64,000 bases of DNA, taken from the NCBI RefSeq assembly GCF_001679785.1, contig NZ_CP016291.1:62001-126000 (forward strand), written 5' to 3'. The notes beneath the pieces were generated by a model. The model searched no databases, was not told the origin of the DNA, and saw only the letters and a list, made by a program, of their open reading frames with translations. Source of the stretch: Rhizobium leguminosarum. Its GTDB lineage: Bacteria; Pseudomonadota; Alphaproteobacteria; Rhizobiales; Rhizobiaceae. Positions 9,356-18,565 of the stretch are shown here, in pieces. The position numbers and the translations under genes were made by a program. Positions within the stretch are counted from its first letter, which is position 1; the number at the start of each line of letters is the position of its first letter.

Positions 9356-10176
9356 TGACAAACTTCCTTTCTTTCCCGCGGCTGTTTTCGATCCTCTTGT
9401 GGCTGGCTGGCGGCCTCGTGATCCTTTTCCTGATCGCGCCGATCGTAGCGATCGTACCGCTCTCCTTCAATGCCGAGCCGTTCTTCACCTATCCCATGCC
9501 CGGCCTGTCGCTCCGGTGGTATCGGGAATTCTTCGATTCCAACGTCTGGCAGCTGGCGCTGAAAAACAGCATCATCGTCGCCGTCTTCGCCACGCTTCTG
9601 TCGACCTTTCTCGGCACGCTTGCCGCGATCGGCCTCAGCCGGCCCTCCTGCCCGGCGCGGGCAACACTGACCGCCATTCTGATTTCGCCGATGATCGTGC
9701 CGGTCATCGTTTCGGCAGTCGGCATCTATTATGCCTTTGCCGCCGTCGGGCTGCTCAACAGCCTGACCGGGCTGGTGCTGGCCCATACGGCGATCGGCGC
9801 GCCTTTCGTGGTGATCACCGTGACCGCCACGCTCGCAAGCTTCGATCACAATCTGATGCGGGCGGCATCCAGTCTCGGCGCAGCCCCGGTCGAAGCGACC
9901 TTGCGCATCATGCTCCCGGTCATCGCGCCGGGGGTGGCGTCCGGCGCGCTCTTTGCCTTCGTGACATCATTCGACGAAGTGGTGATTGCACTCTTCATCG
10001 CCGGTTCCGAAGAACGCACGCTGCCGCGCCAGATGTGGAGCGGCGTGCGCGAAACGCTGAGCCCGACGATCGCCGCCGTCGCCACGCTCCTCATCCTGTT
10101 TTCGACGCTGTTCCTCGCCACGATCCAATGGCTGCAGCGCCGCGCCGAACGCCAGAAGATTGCGCATAGGGACTAA
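9355..10176 (+). CDS. Polyamine-type ABC transporter permease (PotC-like)
   Basis: 273 residues with about six membrane segments and the coupling loop RAASSLGAAPVEATLRIMLP near residues 168-187. ATG 9355 overlaps the preceding stop. Other open frames extend across this region, but only this one has membrane-protein composition and family motifs. It forms the channel with the PotB-like subunit. Confidence 0.88.
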   Translation: MTNFLSFPRLFSILLWLAGGLVILFLIAPIVAIVPLSFNAEPFFTYPMPGLSLRWYREFFDSNVWQLALKNSIIVAVFATLLSTFLGTLAAIGLSRPSCPARATLTAILISPMIVPVIVSAVGIYYAFAAVGLLNSLTGLVLAHTAIGAPFVVITVTATLASFDHNLMRAASSLGAAPVEATLRIMLPVIAPGVASGALFAFVTSFDEVVIALFIAGSEERTLPRQMWSGVRETLSPTIAAVATLLILFSTLFLATIQWLQRRAERQKIAHRD

Positions 10177-10189
10177 TTCAGGGGTGAGC

Positions 10190-10546
10190 ATGCAGATCGA
10201 ACGCTACGAAACCGGAAAGCGGATGAGCCAGGCCGTGACCTACGGCGGCTTCGTGTTCCTCGCAGGCCAGGTTGCCATCGACGCGCCGGGCGCCTCCGTC
10301 CGCGAACAGACGACCAACATCCTTGCGCAGATCACGCGGCTTCTGGAAGACGCGGGCAGCGATCCGACACGGATCCTCAGCGCGACGATCTGGCTTACTG
10401 ACATCTCCAGCTTCGAGGATATGAATGCCGTCTGGGACGCCTGGGTGCCTTCAGGTCATGCGCCGGCGCGCGCCACGGTCGAAGCAAGGCTCGCCGGACC
10501 GGAATTTTCCGTGGAGATTGGCATCATCGCGGCGATCGGGAGCTGA
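10190..10546 (+). CDS. RidA/YjgF family reactive-intermediate deaminase
   Basis: A 118-residue RidA-fold protein (MQIERYETGKRMSQAVTYGG, FLAGQVA, and the C-terminal HAPARATVEARLA carrying the conserved arginine). RidA proteins hydrolyse reactive enamine/imine intermediates released by PLP enzymes and amino-acid oxidases. It ends the importer operon, 13 bases after the permease stop, which supports amine or amino-acid catabolism for the imported compound. ATG 10190 is chosen over 10160 because it matches the family N-terminus. Confidence 0.88.
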   Translation: MQIERYETGKRMSQAVTYGGFVFLAGQVAIDAPGASVREQTTNILAQITRLLEDAGSDPTRILSATIWLTDISSFEDMNAVWDAWVPSGHAPARATVEARLAGPEFSVEIGIIAAIGS

Positions 10547-10822
10547 CTGTTCAAAACCTTGCCGGAAGCGGCTGCGAACTCCTCTTTCACCCTGTATGGC
10601 ATCACCTGCACGAGCGCTGAAAGCGCTTGTCGGTGCGGCTCATATCGATCGGCGTCCTCAGGTTCGGGCATAGGCGGTGAATTCAACTGGTTAGCGTGAC
10701 ACCGCTAGTTGCAAAGCCGCGACACCCGCCGACAACCTGAAAAGAGCGGGCGAGCAACTTGCCTTTGTCTCATTTTGTCTTTAAGGACGCCCCAATTCCC
10801 AAGGCGTAGGGACTGAACGAGC
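10547..10822 (+). other. Intergenic region upstream of the heptose/glycan cluster
   Basis: No supportable gene. It contains a small hairpin AGCGCT-GAA-AGCGCT near 10613-10627 and a TAGCG...CGCTA inverted pair near 10694-10709, either of which could mark the end of the ridA transcript. The promoter of the next cluster should lie in the right half, but I see no convincing -35/-10 pair. Confidence 0.4.
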
Positions 10823-11449
10823 ATGTTACAGAATGAGAACAGATCTTCTGGGCTTGGCGTAACAGCCGGCGACCTGGATCGCTACTTCACATTTCTCCGC
10901 CATGTTCTCGTGAATGCAACCGCTACGCGGTCAGCCGGAGAGAGCCTGGATTATGCAGCAGCCGTAACAGAGTCCATGCAGCTGGCCCGTGCCACGCACG
11001 ATGCCGGACGGAAGATCATGTTCATTGGCAACGGCGGCAGCGCGGCAATCGCCAGCCACATGGCAACCGACTACTCGAAAAACGGCGGGCTGCGCGCCAT
11101 GGCGATGAACGACGGCGCGACGCTGACATGCCTCTCAAACGATCTCGGATATGAGAACGTGTTCTCGACGCAAATCGCCATGCACGCGAACGAAGGTGAC
11201 CTGCTGGTGGCAATCAGCAGTTCGGGGAGATCCGAAAGCATTACCAAGGCCGTCCGCACGGCCCGGGACAAAGGCTGCGCCGTCGTGACTTTGAGCGGAT
11301 TCGCGCCGGGCAATCCGCTGCGTGATCTGGGTGACCTGAACTTTTATGTGGCTTCCGATCAATATGGCTATGTGGAGATCGCACATCTGGCGATTTGCCA
11401 TGCCGTATTGGATTTTTCCTGCGGACTTGTCCCGCCCACTCTCTCCTAG
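10823..11449 (+). CDS. gmhA: SIS-domain phosphoheptose isomerase (GmhA-like)
   Basis: A 208-residue single SIS-domain protein. GNGGSAAIASHMATDY (about residues 73-88), ISSSGRSESI and a C-terminal YGYVEIAHLAICHAV stretch match sedoheptulose-7-phosphate isomerases. The predicted reaction makes D-glycero-D-manno-heptose 7-phosphate in the cytoplasm. The assignment is supported by nearby genes for an HddA-like kinase and a fused guanylyltransferase/GmhB phosphatase, which would complete GDP-heptose synthesis. It opens a nine-gene co-directional cluster. Confidence 0.82.
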   Translation: MLQNENRSSGLGVTAGDLDRYFTFLRHVLVNATATRSAGESLDYAAAVTESMQLARATHDAGRKIMFIGNGGSAAIASHMATDYSKNGGLRAMAMNDGATLTCLSNDLGYENVFSTQIAMHANEGDLLVAISSSGRSESITKAVRTARDKGCAVVTLSGFAPGNPLRDLGDLNFYVASDQYGYVEIAHLAICHAVLDFSCGLVPPTLS

Positions 11450-11466
11450 CGAGCCATTTCACGCGC

Positions 11467-12705
11467 ATGACTTTCCCCAGCATTCACGATCCGGAATTGA
11501 CGCTCCTTACCCCCGACGATGATGTCACCGAACCTGAAGTGACCATCCTCGTCCCGTCTCTTAACGAGGAATTGACGATCGGAACCTTCGTCGACTGGTG
11601 CCGCGAGGGTATTGCGGCAAGCGGTGCGGCGGTGGAGATCCTGATCGTCGACAGTTCGACCGATCGCACACCCGAAATCGCGCGCGACAGGGGCGCCCGC
11701 GTGTTGCGGACGCCGAAGCGCGGTTTGGGCAGGGCTTATATCGATGCCATTCCATTCGTCCGCGGCAAGTTCATCATCATGGGCGATGCGGACTGCACCT
11801 ATGATTTTCGCCAGATAGCGCCGTTTATCGAGGCCTTCCGGGAAGGGGCCGACTTCGTGATGGGCTCGCGGTTCAAGGGCTCGATCGAAGACAATGCGAT
11901 GCCGCCCCTGCATCGCTATTTCGGAACGCCACTGACGACGTGGATTCTCAATCGGATGTTCGCCAGCCGCTTTTCCGACATCCATTGCGGCATGCGGGGC
12001 ATCAGCGTCGATGCCTTGCTGCGCATGGATCTTCGATCGCAAGGCTGGGAATATGCGTCGGAAATGGTGTTGAAGTCCGTGCATATGGAGCTTCCGACCA
12101 CCGAAGTACCGATCCACTTCCTGAAAGATCCGGATGGACGGCTCAGCCACATGAAGCGGCGGGGTTGGATGGAGCCGTGGCGCGCAGGCTGGCGTAATCT
12201 CCAGGCGATGTTTGTCTACGGGTTCGATTTCTTTCTCATCTGGCCGGGCTTCCTGCTTCTGGCCCTCGGCTTGATCATCATGCTGCCGCTGCTTGCTGGA
12301 CCTATGTCTATTGCCGGTGTGCGGTTCTCGTCCAACGCCATGCTGTTTGCCATGGCCCTGGCCGTGCTTGGTCAATCAATGCTGGTTTCGGCCGCGATCG
12401 GTCGGGTTATCTTCGATTATTCGGGACGCGTGCAGCCTCGCTTCGAGCGGCTCCTGCCTTATAACGCAACGATTTGGGGAACGGTCGTGGCCGTACTTGC
12501 AGGCGTTTTGTTGGCGTTTCCGCTCTTCGATTCCTATGTCGAGAGTGGATACGTGCTGCCTGAGATTGGCGTCGAAACGAACTGGGCCGTCTTTGGGCTC
12601 TGGCTTATCACAACAGCATTTCAGATCTTTATTTCAGGTCTCATGATCCGAGCGCTTGGGGTCATGCTGCCAATCAAGAAGCCTGCGCCGCCTCTCGCGG
12701 AATAG
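11467..12705 (+). CDS. Family 2 glycosyltransferase, dolichol-phosphate-mannose-synthase-like, with C-terminal membrane segments
   Basis: 412 residues from ATG 11467 (a frame from 11395 overlaps gmhA and lacks family sequence). The N-terminal GT-A domain (about 20-240) has VTILVPSLNEE, the metal-binding MGDADCTYDF and FRF-like MGSRFKGS motifs of DPM1-type enzymes. The C-terminal third holds four hydrophobic segments. Such enzymes move a sugar from a GDP-sugar to polyprenyl phosphate. Next to GDP-heptose genes, a polyprenyl-phosphate heptose product is a reasonable inference. Confidence 0.82.
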   Translation: MTFPSIHDPELTLLTPDDDVTEPEVTILVPSLNEELTIGTFVDWCREGIAASGAAVEILIVDSSTDRTPEIARDRGARVLRTPKRGLGRAYIDAIPFVRGKFIIMGDADCTYDFRQIAPFIEAFREGADFVMGSRFKGSIEDNAMPPLHRYFGTPLTTWILNRMFASRFSDIHCGMRGISVDALLRMDLRSQGWEYASEMVLKSVHMELPTTEVPIHFLKDPDGRLSHMKRRGWMEPWRAGWRNLQAMFVYGFDFFLIWPGFLLLALGLIIMLPLLAGPMSIAGVRFSSNAMLFAMALAVLGQSMLVSAAIGRVIFDYSGRVQPRFERLLPYNATIWGTVVAVLAGVLLAFPLFDSYVESGYVLPEIGVETNWAVFGLWLITTAFQIFISGLMIRALGVMLPIKKPAPPLAE

Positions 12706-12722
12706 GAGCCACGGGAGCGCTG

Positions 12723-14696
12723 ATGATCGTAAGCTGGTGCACCGTCTTTTTCATAATCTTATGGGGCCTAGTGATCGATCGGGGGATCGTCGTTTGGCTC
12801 AATCGAGGTTGCGATCGCCCCTTTCGGGACGGCATCGACTTTTTGCTCAGCGGCATTTTGCCGGCCTTGGCGATATCAGGCGGCGCGGCTACCATCCTTG
12901 GCGCATTTCATGGGCTGCGATGGGAAATCGTTCTTCCTATTGTGACTGTCTCGATGATCTGGCGGCGGCGTGACCTCGTCGCGCTTCTTTGCGACCTGCG
13001 TTCGTTTTTTCGCAAAATCACGGCCGAAACCAGGATCGGCAATCCGTTTCCGGTCCTCGCTGCACTAGTATGCATTGCCTATTGCTACGTGTGGAGCGTC
13101 CAAGCCCTATTTCCATCAAGCGTCGACGATGTGTGGGTTTTCCACATCCCGCTCGCAAACAGCATCATCGATCACGCTGGCTTTGTGACACCGCAGATTG
13201 ATCATCCCTTCTACGGGAATATTCCACTCTTCTTCAATCTGCTGTTTGCACTCGTCATGATGGTCAGCGGTCACTGGACCGGCGCGGCGACCATGAATAT
13301 CGCAATTTTCTTCGGGTTTCTGTTCCTCCTTTCAAGCTGCGCCAGCCGTTGGCGGGCATGCGGTTTTTTCCTGGTGGCCGCTCTGATACTCGGCATCCCC
13401 TTCTTCAGGGGGAGTGTCGGCGAACCGATGACGGATCTGGCCCGGTCGTGTTTCTCAGTCGCAGCCGTGCTTTTTCTGTGGCGCTATTTGGAAACCCGGC
13501 GTCCGGCGGAGCTTTTTCATTGTGCGCTCGTCTTGGGGGGAGCGGTCGGAGGAAAATATACGGAACTGCAAATGGTTGGCCTTGTAGGGCTGGCATTGAT
13601 GCCGGCGCTCATCAGAGGAAGAGTATCGCTGCCGCTCTTCCTGTCATGCCTCTGCACATTTCTCGCCGTCGCGGGCTATTGGTATGCGAAAAACCTGATC
13701 GTTCTCGGCAACCCGATCTATCCCTTCCTGTTCGGTCATCCGGGCCTCACCGATGCTTGGATGGCGGATTACACGCTCGAATTGGGCCGGGCTTTCGATC
13801 CCGCCAACCGACGTTTCGTGACGAACCTCGCTACTCTGCAAGGTTGGCAGGACTTCCTCTATATTCTTTACGACTGGTTCCTCGCTCGCAAGCCGAACGC
13901 TTTCGTCGCTCTTGCTTTGATACTGGCCGGCCTGGCGGTGGCTTTCCGGCGCATCGCATTTCTGGCAGCGATTGTCGCTGCCATGTTTGTGATATGGTAC
14001 ACTGTTATGTTCAATCACATACGGTGGGCAACGCCAGCCTATCTGCTTTTCTTTTCGACCGGGTTTATCGGCGCGTCCCTGGTTCGCGAACGGCTGGATA
14101 AATGGCTTGACCGGCGAGTCCTGCCGCAGATAGCCCCACTTGCGAAAATCGTCTCGTCGCGCGCCTGCATGGTCGCCACCCCGGTTGTCGTCAGCTTGCT
14201 GGCCGGCGGCCTCTGGATTTCCCATTGGCATCAAGTGGGTGGCGGTGCCGGCTTGGATCCCGTCAAGGCGAAAGAACTTGACGTCGTGCTTGGGATGATA
14301 AGCGTCGACGAATATTTGGAGAGCCATCGCAAAGCCTATTTCTTGTACCGCTATATCGCGGATCACGACCTGCGAACCGTTTTCCAACCTTTCCATAACT
14401 CCAACACATTATTGTCCACGGCTTACAACGATGGCCGCGATGGCGGTTGGCAATTGCCGCGCCACGTGCTGCCTGCACCGGGTTCGGATATCGACGCTTT
14501 CATAAAGTACAATCATATAGGCTACTTCATCGTCACCCCTGACGCTGGTAGCGCGTTCCTCGCCGAACGCCTTGGAGAAGATAAAATGGTGATGGCCAAC
14601 AGCGTCGTAGCGCACATGATGCCCCGTTCCTCGCTGATATTGACAGATCGGTTCGGCTGGAAGCTCTACCGTTTTGATGCGGATCAGGCACCGTGA
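12723..14696 (+). CDS. Large polytopic membrane protein, possible GT-C-type glycosyltransferase
   Basis: 657 residues with at least ten hydrophobic segments and a soluble C-terminal part from about residue 510. An SSVDDVWVFHIPLANSII stretch between early membrane segments has an acidic pair like that of GT-C transferases, which use polyprenyl-phosphate sugars on the periplasmic face; I do not recognise the family firmly. GGGAG precedes the ATG. It sits between a polyprenyl-phosphate-sugar synthase-like gene and a flippase-like gene, and overlaps the latter by 4 bases. Confidence 0.7.
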   Translation: MIVSWCTVFFIILWGLVIDRGIVVWLNRGCDRPFRDGIDFLLSGILPALAISGGAATILGAFHGLRWEIVLPIVTVSMIWRRRDLVALLCDLRSFFRKITAETRIGNPFPVLAALVCIAYCYVWSVQALFPSSVDDVWVFHIPLANSIIDHAGFVTPQIDHPFYGNIPLFFNLLFALVMMVSGHWTGAATMNIAIFFGFLFLLSSCASRWRACGFFLVAALILGIPFFRGSVGEPMTDLARSCFSVAAVLFLWRYLETRRPAELFHCALVLGGAVGGKYTELQMVGLVGLALMPALIRGRVSLPLFLSCLCTFLAVAGYWYAKNLIVLGNPIYPFLFGHPGLTDAWMADYTLELGRAFDPANRRFVTNLATLQGWQDFLYILYDWFLARKPNAFVALALILAGLAVAFRRIAFLAAIVAAMFVIWYTVMFNHIRWATPAYLLFFSTGFIGASLVRERLDKWLDRRVLPQIAPLAKIVSSRACMVATPVVVSLLAGGLWISHWHQVGGGAGLDPVKAKELDVVLGMISVDEYLESHRKAYFLYRYIADHDLRTVFQPFHNSNTLLSTAYNDGRDGGWQLPRHVLPAPGSDIDAFIKYNHIGYFIVTPDAGSAFLAERLGEDKMVMANSVVAHMMPRSSLILTDRFGWKLYRFDADQAP

Positions 14697-15652
14697 CTAC
14701 CGCGTCCTCCCCAGCGTTGCTTCGCATTGGCATACCGGTTTTGAAAGTAGTCGTCGCGCTTGGCTTGGTTATATGGATCGCGCGCAAGGTAGATTTTTCG
14801 GAAGGGTGGGCTGCGGTCCAGACCCTGTCGGCGGCGACCATTTCGGTCAGCATCTTCCTTCTGCTCCTGCAGGCTCTGCTTTCGGCGTGGCGGTGGTGCC
14901 TTCTATCGGAGATGATAGGGCAGAGGCTGAAGATATCAGGCGCCATGAAACTCTTCATGCAAAGCCTGTTTTACAATCAAGCTCTTCCGAGTCCCATTCC
15001 AGGCGATGCCGCTCGCATATTTGGTGCCGTCAAATATGGCCTGACGATCGGAGAAGCCACGCTAGGCGTCGTCATGGATCGCATCCTTACTCTTTTCGGA
15101 CTAGCGGTCGTTGCGCTGATCGGACTGATCATCCTGCGCGCCGTCTACGGGCACGACTTTCCCATCCCCTATCTGACCGAACTCGCGGCGCTTGGTGTCG
15201 CGGGAACCATCGCATCAGCCCTGGTGTTCAGTTGGCGCCGCCACTTATTCGTCCGGTTCTTTCCGGCAAAGCTGCACGCGTTGACCGATGGGTTGCGGGC
15301 TTTGATTACCCACCAAAGAATGGTCGGTATATTTCTATTGACCCTCGCCATTCACGGGTTGAGCGTCGTCTCCCTCGAGACCCTCGTTCTCGGCCTTGGT
15401 CTCCCGCTCGATTGGGGTCAGGCCGCAGCCGCTTTCCCGCCGGTGCTCTTGATCGCGATGGTTCCCATTTCCGTTGGAGGATGGGGACTCCGGGAAGGCG
15501 GTATGATCATTTCACTTGCCGTGTTCGGCATAGGCACGACGGACGCGGCAACGCTCTCCGTGGTTTTCGGCCTGCTGCAGCTTGTGGTCGGCTTGGCCGG
15601 TGGTGTATTCGTCCTTTCGCGTCCTCATTCGGGAAAGATCAAAGTGCTCTGA
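14693..15652 (+). CDS. Flippase-like integral membrane protein (LPG synthase transmembrane/UPF0104 family)
   Basis: 319 residues starting with GTG that overlaps the preceding stop (GTGA). About eight membrane segments are visible, with family-type motifs: SAWRWCLLSEMIG, QALPSPIPGDAARIF and PISVGGWGLREGGMI. Members are related to the membrane domain of MprF and are often annotated as lipid or glycolipid flippase-like. Within this cluster it may move a polyprenyl- or lipid-linked sugar; that role is inferred from position only. Confidence 0.82.
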   Translation: MTTASSPALLRIGIPVLKVVVALGLVIWIARKVDFSEGWAAVQTLSAATISVSIFLLLLQALLSAWRWCLLSEMIGQRLKISGAMKLFMQSLFYNQALPSPIPGDAARIFGAVKYGLTIGEATLGVVMDRILTLFGLAVVALIGLIILRAVYGHDFPIPYLTELAALGVAGTIASALVFSWRRHLFVRFFPAKLHALTDGLRALITHQRMVGIFLLTLAIHGLSVVSLETLVLGLGLPLDWGQAAAAFPPVLLIAMVPISVGGWGLREGGMIISLAVFGIGTTDAATLSVVFGLLQLVVGLAGGVFVLSRPHSGKIKVL

Positions 15653-15684
15653 TGAGCCTTAGCAGATCATATGGAGCTGCCGAC

Positions 15685-16626
15685 ATGCATGCCTTGGTAA
15701 CCGGAGGGGCCGGATTTATCGGCAGCCATCTCTGCGATCGCCTTTTGGAAAAGGGCTATCGGGTCACCGCGATCGACAATCTCCATCTTGGCCGCATGCG
15801 GAACATAGATCATCTGCTGGAGCGATCGGATTTTCGCTTCCAGAAGCTGGATATGCTTGATCGGGAAGGCATGGAGCAGCTCCTTGCGGCGGACCGTCCC
15901 GACGCTGTTTTTCATCTCGCCGCCAATTCCGATATTGCCGCCGGCAACGCCAATGCGGAGCTGGACCTGCAACTCAACCAGCTGACGACGACGACGCTAC
16001 TTGCCACTATGCGCAAGCTTGGGATCGACAGGCTTTTCTTCGCCAGCACTTCCGCCGTGTTCGGCGAAGCTGAAGGGAACATCCACGAGAATCACGGCCC
16101 TTTGCGGCCGATCTCATTCTATGGCGCCAGCAAGCTTGCTGCCGAAGCCTATCTGTCCGTCTATGCGCTGTCATTCGGCATCAAGACACTGGTGCTGCGT
16201 TTTCCGAATGTCGTTGGGGAGCGCTCGACGCATGGAGCGATCTACGACTTCATCAACAGGTTGAAGGCTGATCCGACGAGACTCCAGGTGCTCGGCAACG
16301 GAATGCAGACAAAGCCTTATCTCTATGTCGGAGATCTGGTGGATGCGATTCTCCTTGCATGGGACAAGGCACCCGGCGCCTATGAAGTATTTCATGCTAG
16401 CGGCATCGGCGAAACGTCCGTCCGCGATATCGCCGAGATCGTGGTCTCGAAGGTCGCAGCCGGAGCCGCTATCGAATACGGAAGCGAGGACCGTGGGTGG
16501 CTGGGCGATGTGCCGCGCTTCAGCTACGACATCAGCCGGCTCGTCGCACTGGGCTGGTCGCCGAAGCGAAAGTCGACCGAGGCCGTTGAACTTGCCGTCG
16601 AGCGGATCCTGGCGAATGGGTTCTGA
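15685..16626 (+). CDS. NAD-dependent nucleotide-sugar epimerase/dehydratase (extended SDR)
   Basis: 313 residues beginning MHALVTGGAGFIGSHLCDRL, the NAD-binding glycine motif of extended SDRs. A DMLDREGMEQLL...VFHLAANSD segment and the catalytic YGASK near residue 146 are present. ATG 15685 has GGAG upstream and the usual family N-terminus; ATG 15652, overlapping the previous stop, would add 11 residues. It probably modifies a nucleotide sugar such as a heptose or hexose derivative in the cytoplasm. Its end overlaps the next gene by 11 bases. Confidence 0.85.
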   Translation: MHALVTGGAGFIGSHLCDRLLEKGYRVTAIDNLHLGRMRNIDHLLERSDFRFQKLDMLDREGMEQLLAADRPDAVFHLAANSDIAAGNANAELDLQLNQLTTTTLLATMRKLGIDRLFFASTSAVFGEAEGNIHENHGPLRPISFYGASKLAAEAYLSVYALSFGIKTLVLRFPNVVGERSTHGAIYDFINRLKADPTRLQVLGNGMQTKPYLYVGDLVDAILLAWDKAPGAYEVFHASGIGETSVRDIAEIVVSKVAAGAAIEYGSEDRGWLGDVPRFSYDISRLVALGWSPKRKSTEAVELAVERILANGF

Positions 16627-18565
16627 AAACGCTATCCGCGAGGCAATCATTATTGCCGGGGGCCTCGGAACGCGCGCGCTCAGCATGACGGGCGATGCCA
16701 TTCCGAAAGCCCTTCTGCCTCTGGACGGCGTGCCGATCATTCTCAGGCAGATTCGTGTTCTCGCCCGCGAAGGCGTTCAGCACGTGCGCGTGCTCGGCGG
16801 CCACCTCGGCGGCCAGCTCGAGCCTGCTCTTGGCCCGCAAGCTGAAAAACTCGGCATTACAATCGACGTCTTCGTCGAGACGTCCCCGCTCGGCACGGCA
16901 GGCTGCCTGACGACTTTGGAAACGATCGCCGGCGACGTCCTGATCGTCTACGGCGATATGCTTTTCGATATCGATCTTTCAGCACTGGCGCGTCATCGTC
17001 AGCAATTTCCCGCCGCTCTGACGATCATCGCTCACCCCAACGATCATCCCCGTACATCCGATCTCGTCGTTCAAAAGAGCAGTTATCTCCAGCGCCTGTT
17101 GCCTCGCAAGGCGCCGCGCGATGCGGATTGGCGCAATCTCGTACCGGCCGGTTTGTACGTGGCTTCCGACCAGTTTTTCGAAATGCTCCTGCCGGAGCAG
17201 CCGGCCGACATGATCCATCATGTCGTTCCCGGTCTCCTTGAGCGTTCCATCCCGGTCGCGATCTATGATACGCCGGAATATATGAAGGATACCGGGTCTC
17301 CGAGCCGACATGCTGCCGCGGCGGAGGATCTTCGGCAGGAACGGGTTCATGCGGTCCATCTGTCCGTTAAAAGACCGGCGGTGTTTTTCGATTGCGATGG
17401 CGTCCTCAACGAAGATGTCGGCGGCCATGGCGTCATCCATCCCGACCAGGTGAAGCTGATCGACCGAGCCGGCGAAGCGGTACGGCTTGCCCGCGAGGCC
17501 GGCTTCCTTGCGGTTGCCGTCACCAACCGGCCGCAGGTCGCCAAGGGCCTGCTCGATGAATCCGGCCTGGATCATGTTCTTGGTCGCCTGGAGGCCGAGC
17601 TTGCCGAAAATGGCGGCGTCCTGGACCGTATCTATTTTTGCCCGCACCATCCGGAAAAAGGATTCGCCAACGAGGTTCCGGCGCTGAAGATCGATTGCGC
17701 TTGCCGCAAACCGGGAGATCTGATGATCCGCCAGGCCATGGCGGAATTGCCGATCGAAAAAACCAAATCCATCATCATCGGAGACAGTCTGCGCGACATA
17801 GGTGCCGGCCGCAAGGCGGGCATCTGGGCCTATGGCGTACGCACCGGTTATGGCCTGCGGGATGAAAAGAGCTATCCAGCCGGGCAAACAGAGATCCCGC
17901 GTGCCGATCTTGTCTTCGACACGGTCTATGACGCCGTTCGCTTTCAGTGCAGCTACCAGGATATCGGGCAAGCTCTCTTCAGCGCGATAGATGCACGTCT
18001 TTCAAATGAGGCAGGTCCTTTGCTCGTCAGCATATGCGGTCGTTCCCGCTCCGGCAAAAGTACGTTTGCGCATGCCGTTCAGCGCATGCTCTCGGAAGCT
18101 GGGCGCAGGGTGGCGAGGCTGGAGCTCGACCGTTGGATTCTGCCGCTCGAACACCGCCGGCCCGATATGAACGCGGAAGAACGCAACAGGGTCGAGTTCT
18201 ATCCTGAGATCGTCAGAATGCTGCGTCAATCCGGACAGGTCGAGGCGCCCGGCTACGACGCGGCAAGTCGTGGCCAACATACGGGTACGACCATCTATGA
18301 TGCGCGTGATGCCGAGATCATTCTGCTGGACGGCATTTTTGCCGGACATGCGTCGATCCGTGAAGATGTCGACATGGCTGCCTTCGTCGAAGCGTCGCAG
18401 CAGACGCTGCTGAACCGCTTTCACAATTTTTACGCCTGGAAAGGCCTGACGCCGGCGGACGCCGAAGGGCTCTGGGCGTCGCGAATTCAGGAGGAGTGGC
18501 CGAGGATCGATCTACAACGGACATCGGCCGACATCGTCATCAATCTCGAGGAGGCAATCCTTTGA
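16616..18565 (+). CDS. Trifunctional protein: sugar-phosphate nucleotidyltransferase, GmhB-type HAD phosphatase and P-loop kinase-like domain
   Basis: 649 residues with three domains. Residues about 1-240 are a nucleotidyltransferase (IIIAGGLGTR, IPKALLPLDGVP, VYGDMLFDIDL), as in HddC. Residues about 250-405 are a HAD-IIIA phosphatase (FFDCDGVLNEDV near 256, zinc-site CPHHPEKG and CACRKPGD near 362), as in GmhB. Residues about 465-649 are a uridine-kinase-like P-loop domain (CGRSRSGKSTFAHAV). The first two would remove the 7-phosphate and activate heptose 1-phosphate; the third is of unknown role. ATG 16616 lies inside the end of the epimerase gene; upstream codons in this frame do not resemble protein. 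Confidence 0.85.
   Translation: MGSENAIREAIIIAGGLGTRALSMTGDAIPKALLPLDGVPIILRQIRVLAREGVQHVRVLGGHLGGQLEPALGPQAEKLGITIDVFVETSPLGTAGCLTTLETIAGDVLIVYGDMLFDIDLSALARHRQQFPAALTIIAHPNDHPRTSDLVVQKSSYLQRLLPRKAPRDADWRNLVPAGLYVASDQFFEMLLPEQPADMIHHVVPGLLERSIPVAIYDTPEYMKDTGSPSRHAAAAEDLRQERVHAVHLSVKRPAVFFDCDGVLNEDVGGHGVIHPDQVKLIDRAGEAVRLAREAGFLAVAVTNRPQVAKGLLDESGLDHVLGRLEAELAENGGVLDRIYFCPHHPEKGFANEVPALKIDCACRKPGDLMIRQAMAELPIEKTKSIIIGDSLRDIGAGRKAGIWAYGVRTGYGLRDEKSYPAGQTEIPRADLVFDTVYDAVRFQCSYQDIGQALFSAIDARLSNEAGPLLVSICGRSRSGKSTFAHAVQRMLSEAGRRVARLELDRWILPLEHRRPDMNAEERNRVEFYPEIVRMLRQSGQVEAPGYDAASRGQHTGTTIYDARDAEIILLDGIFAGHASIREDVDMAAFVEASQQTLLNRFHNFYAWKGLTPADAEGLWASRIQEEWPRIDLQRTSADIVINLEEAIL

Noticed and set aside
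8015..9361. 448-residue minus-strand frame over the PotB-like permease
   Set aside because: Antisense shadow of a GC-rich membrane-protein gene; rich in Gln/Arg/Asp with no motif.
14674..15684. Upstream extension of the epimerase frame over the flippase-like gene
   Set aside because: It is a shadow of the flippase-like protein; family sequence starts only at MHALVTGG (15685).
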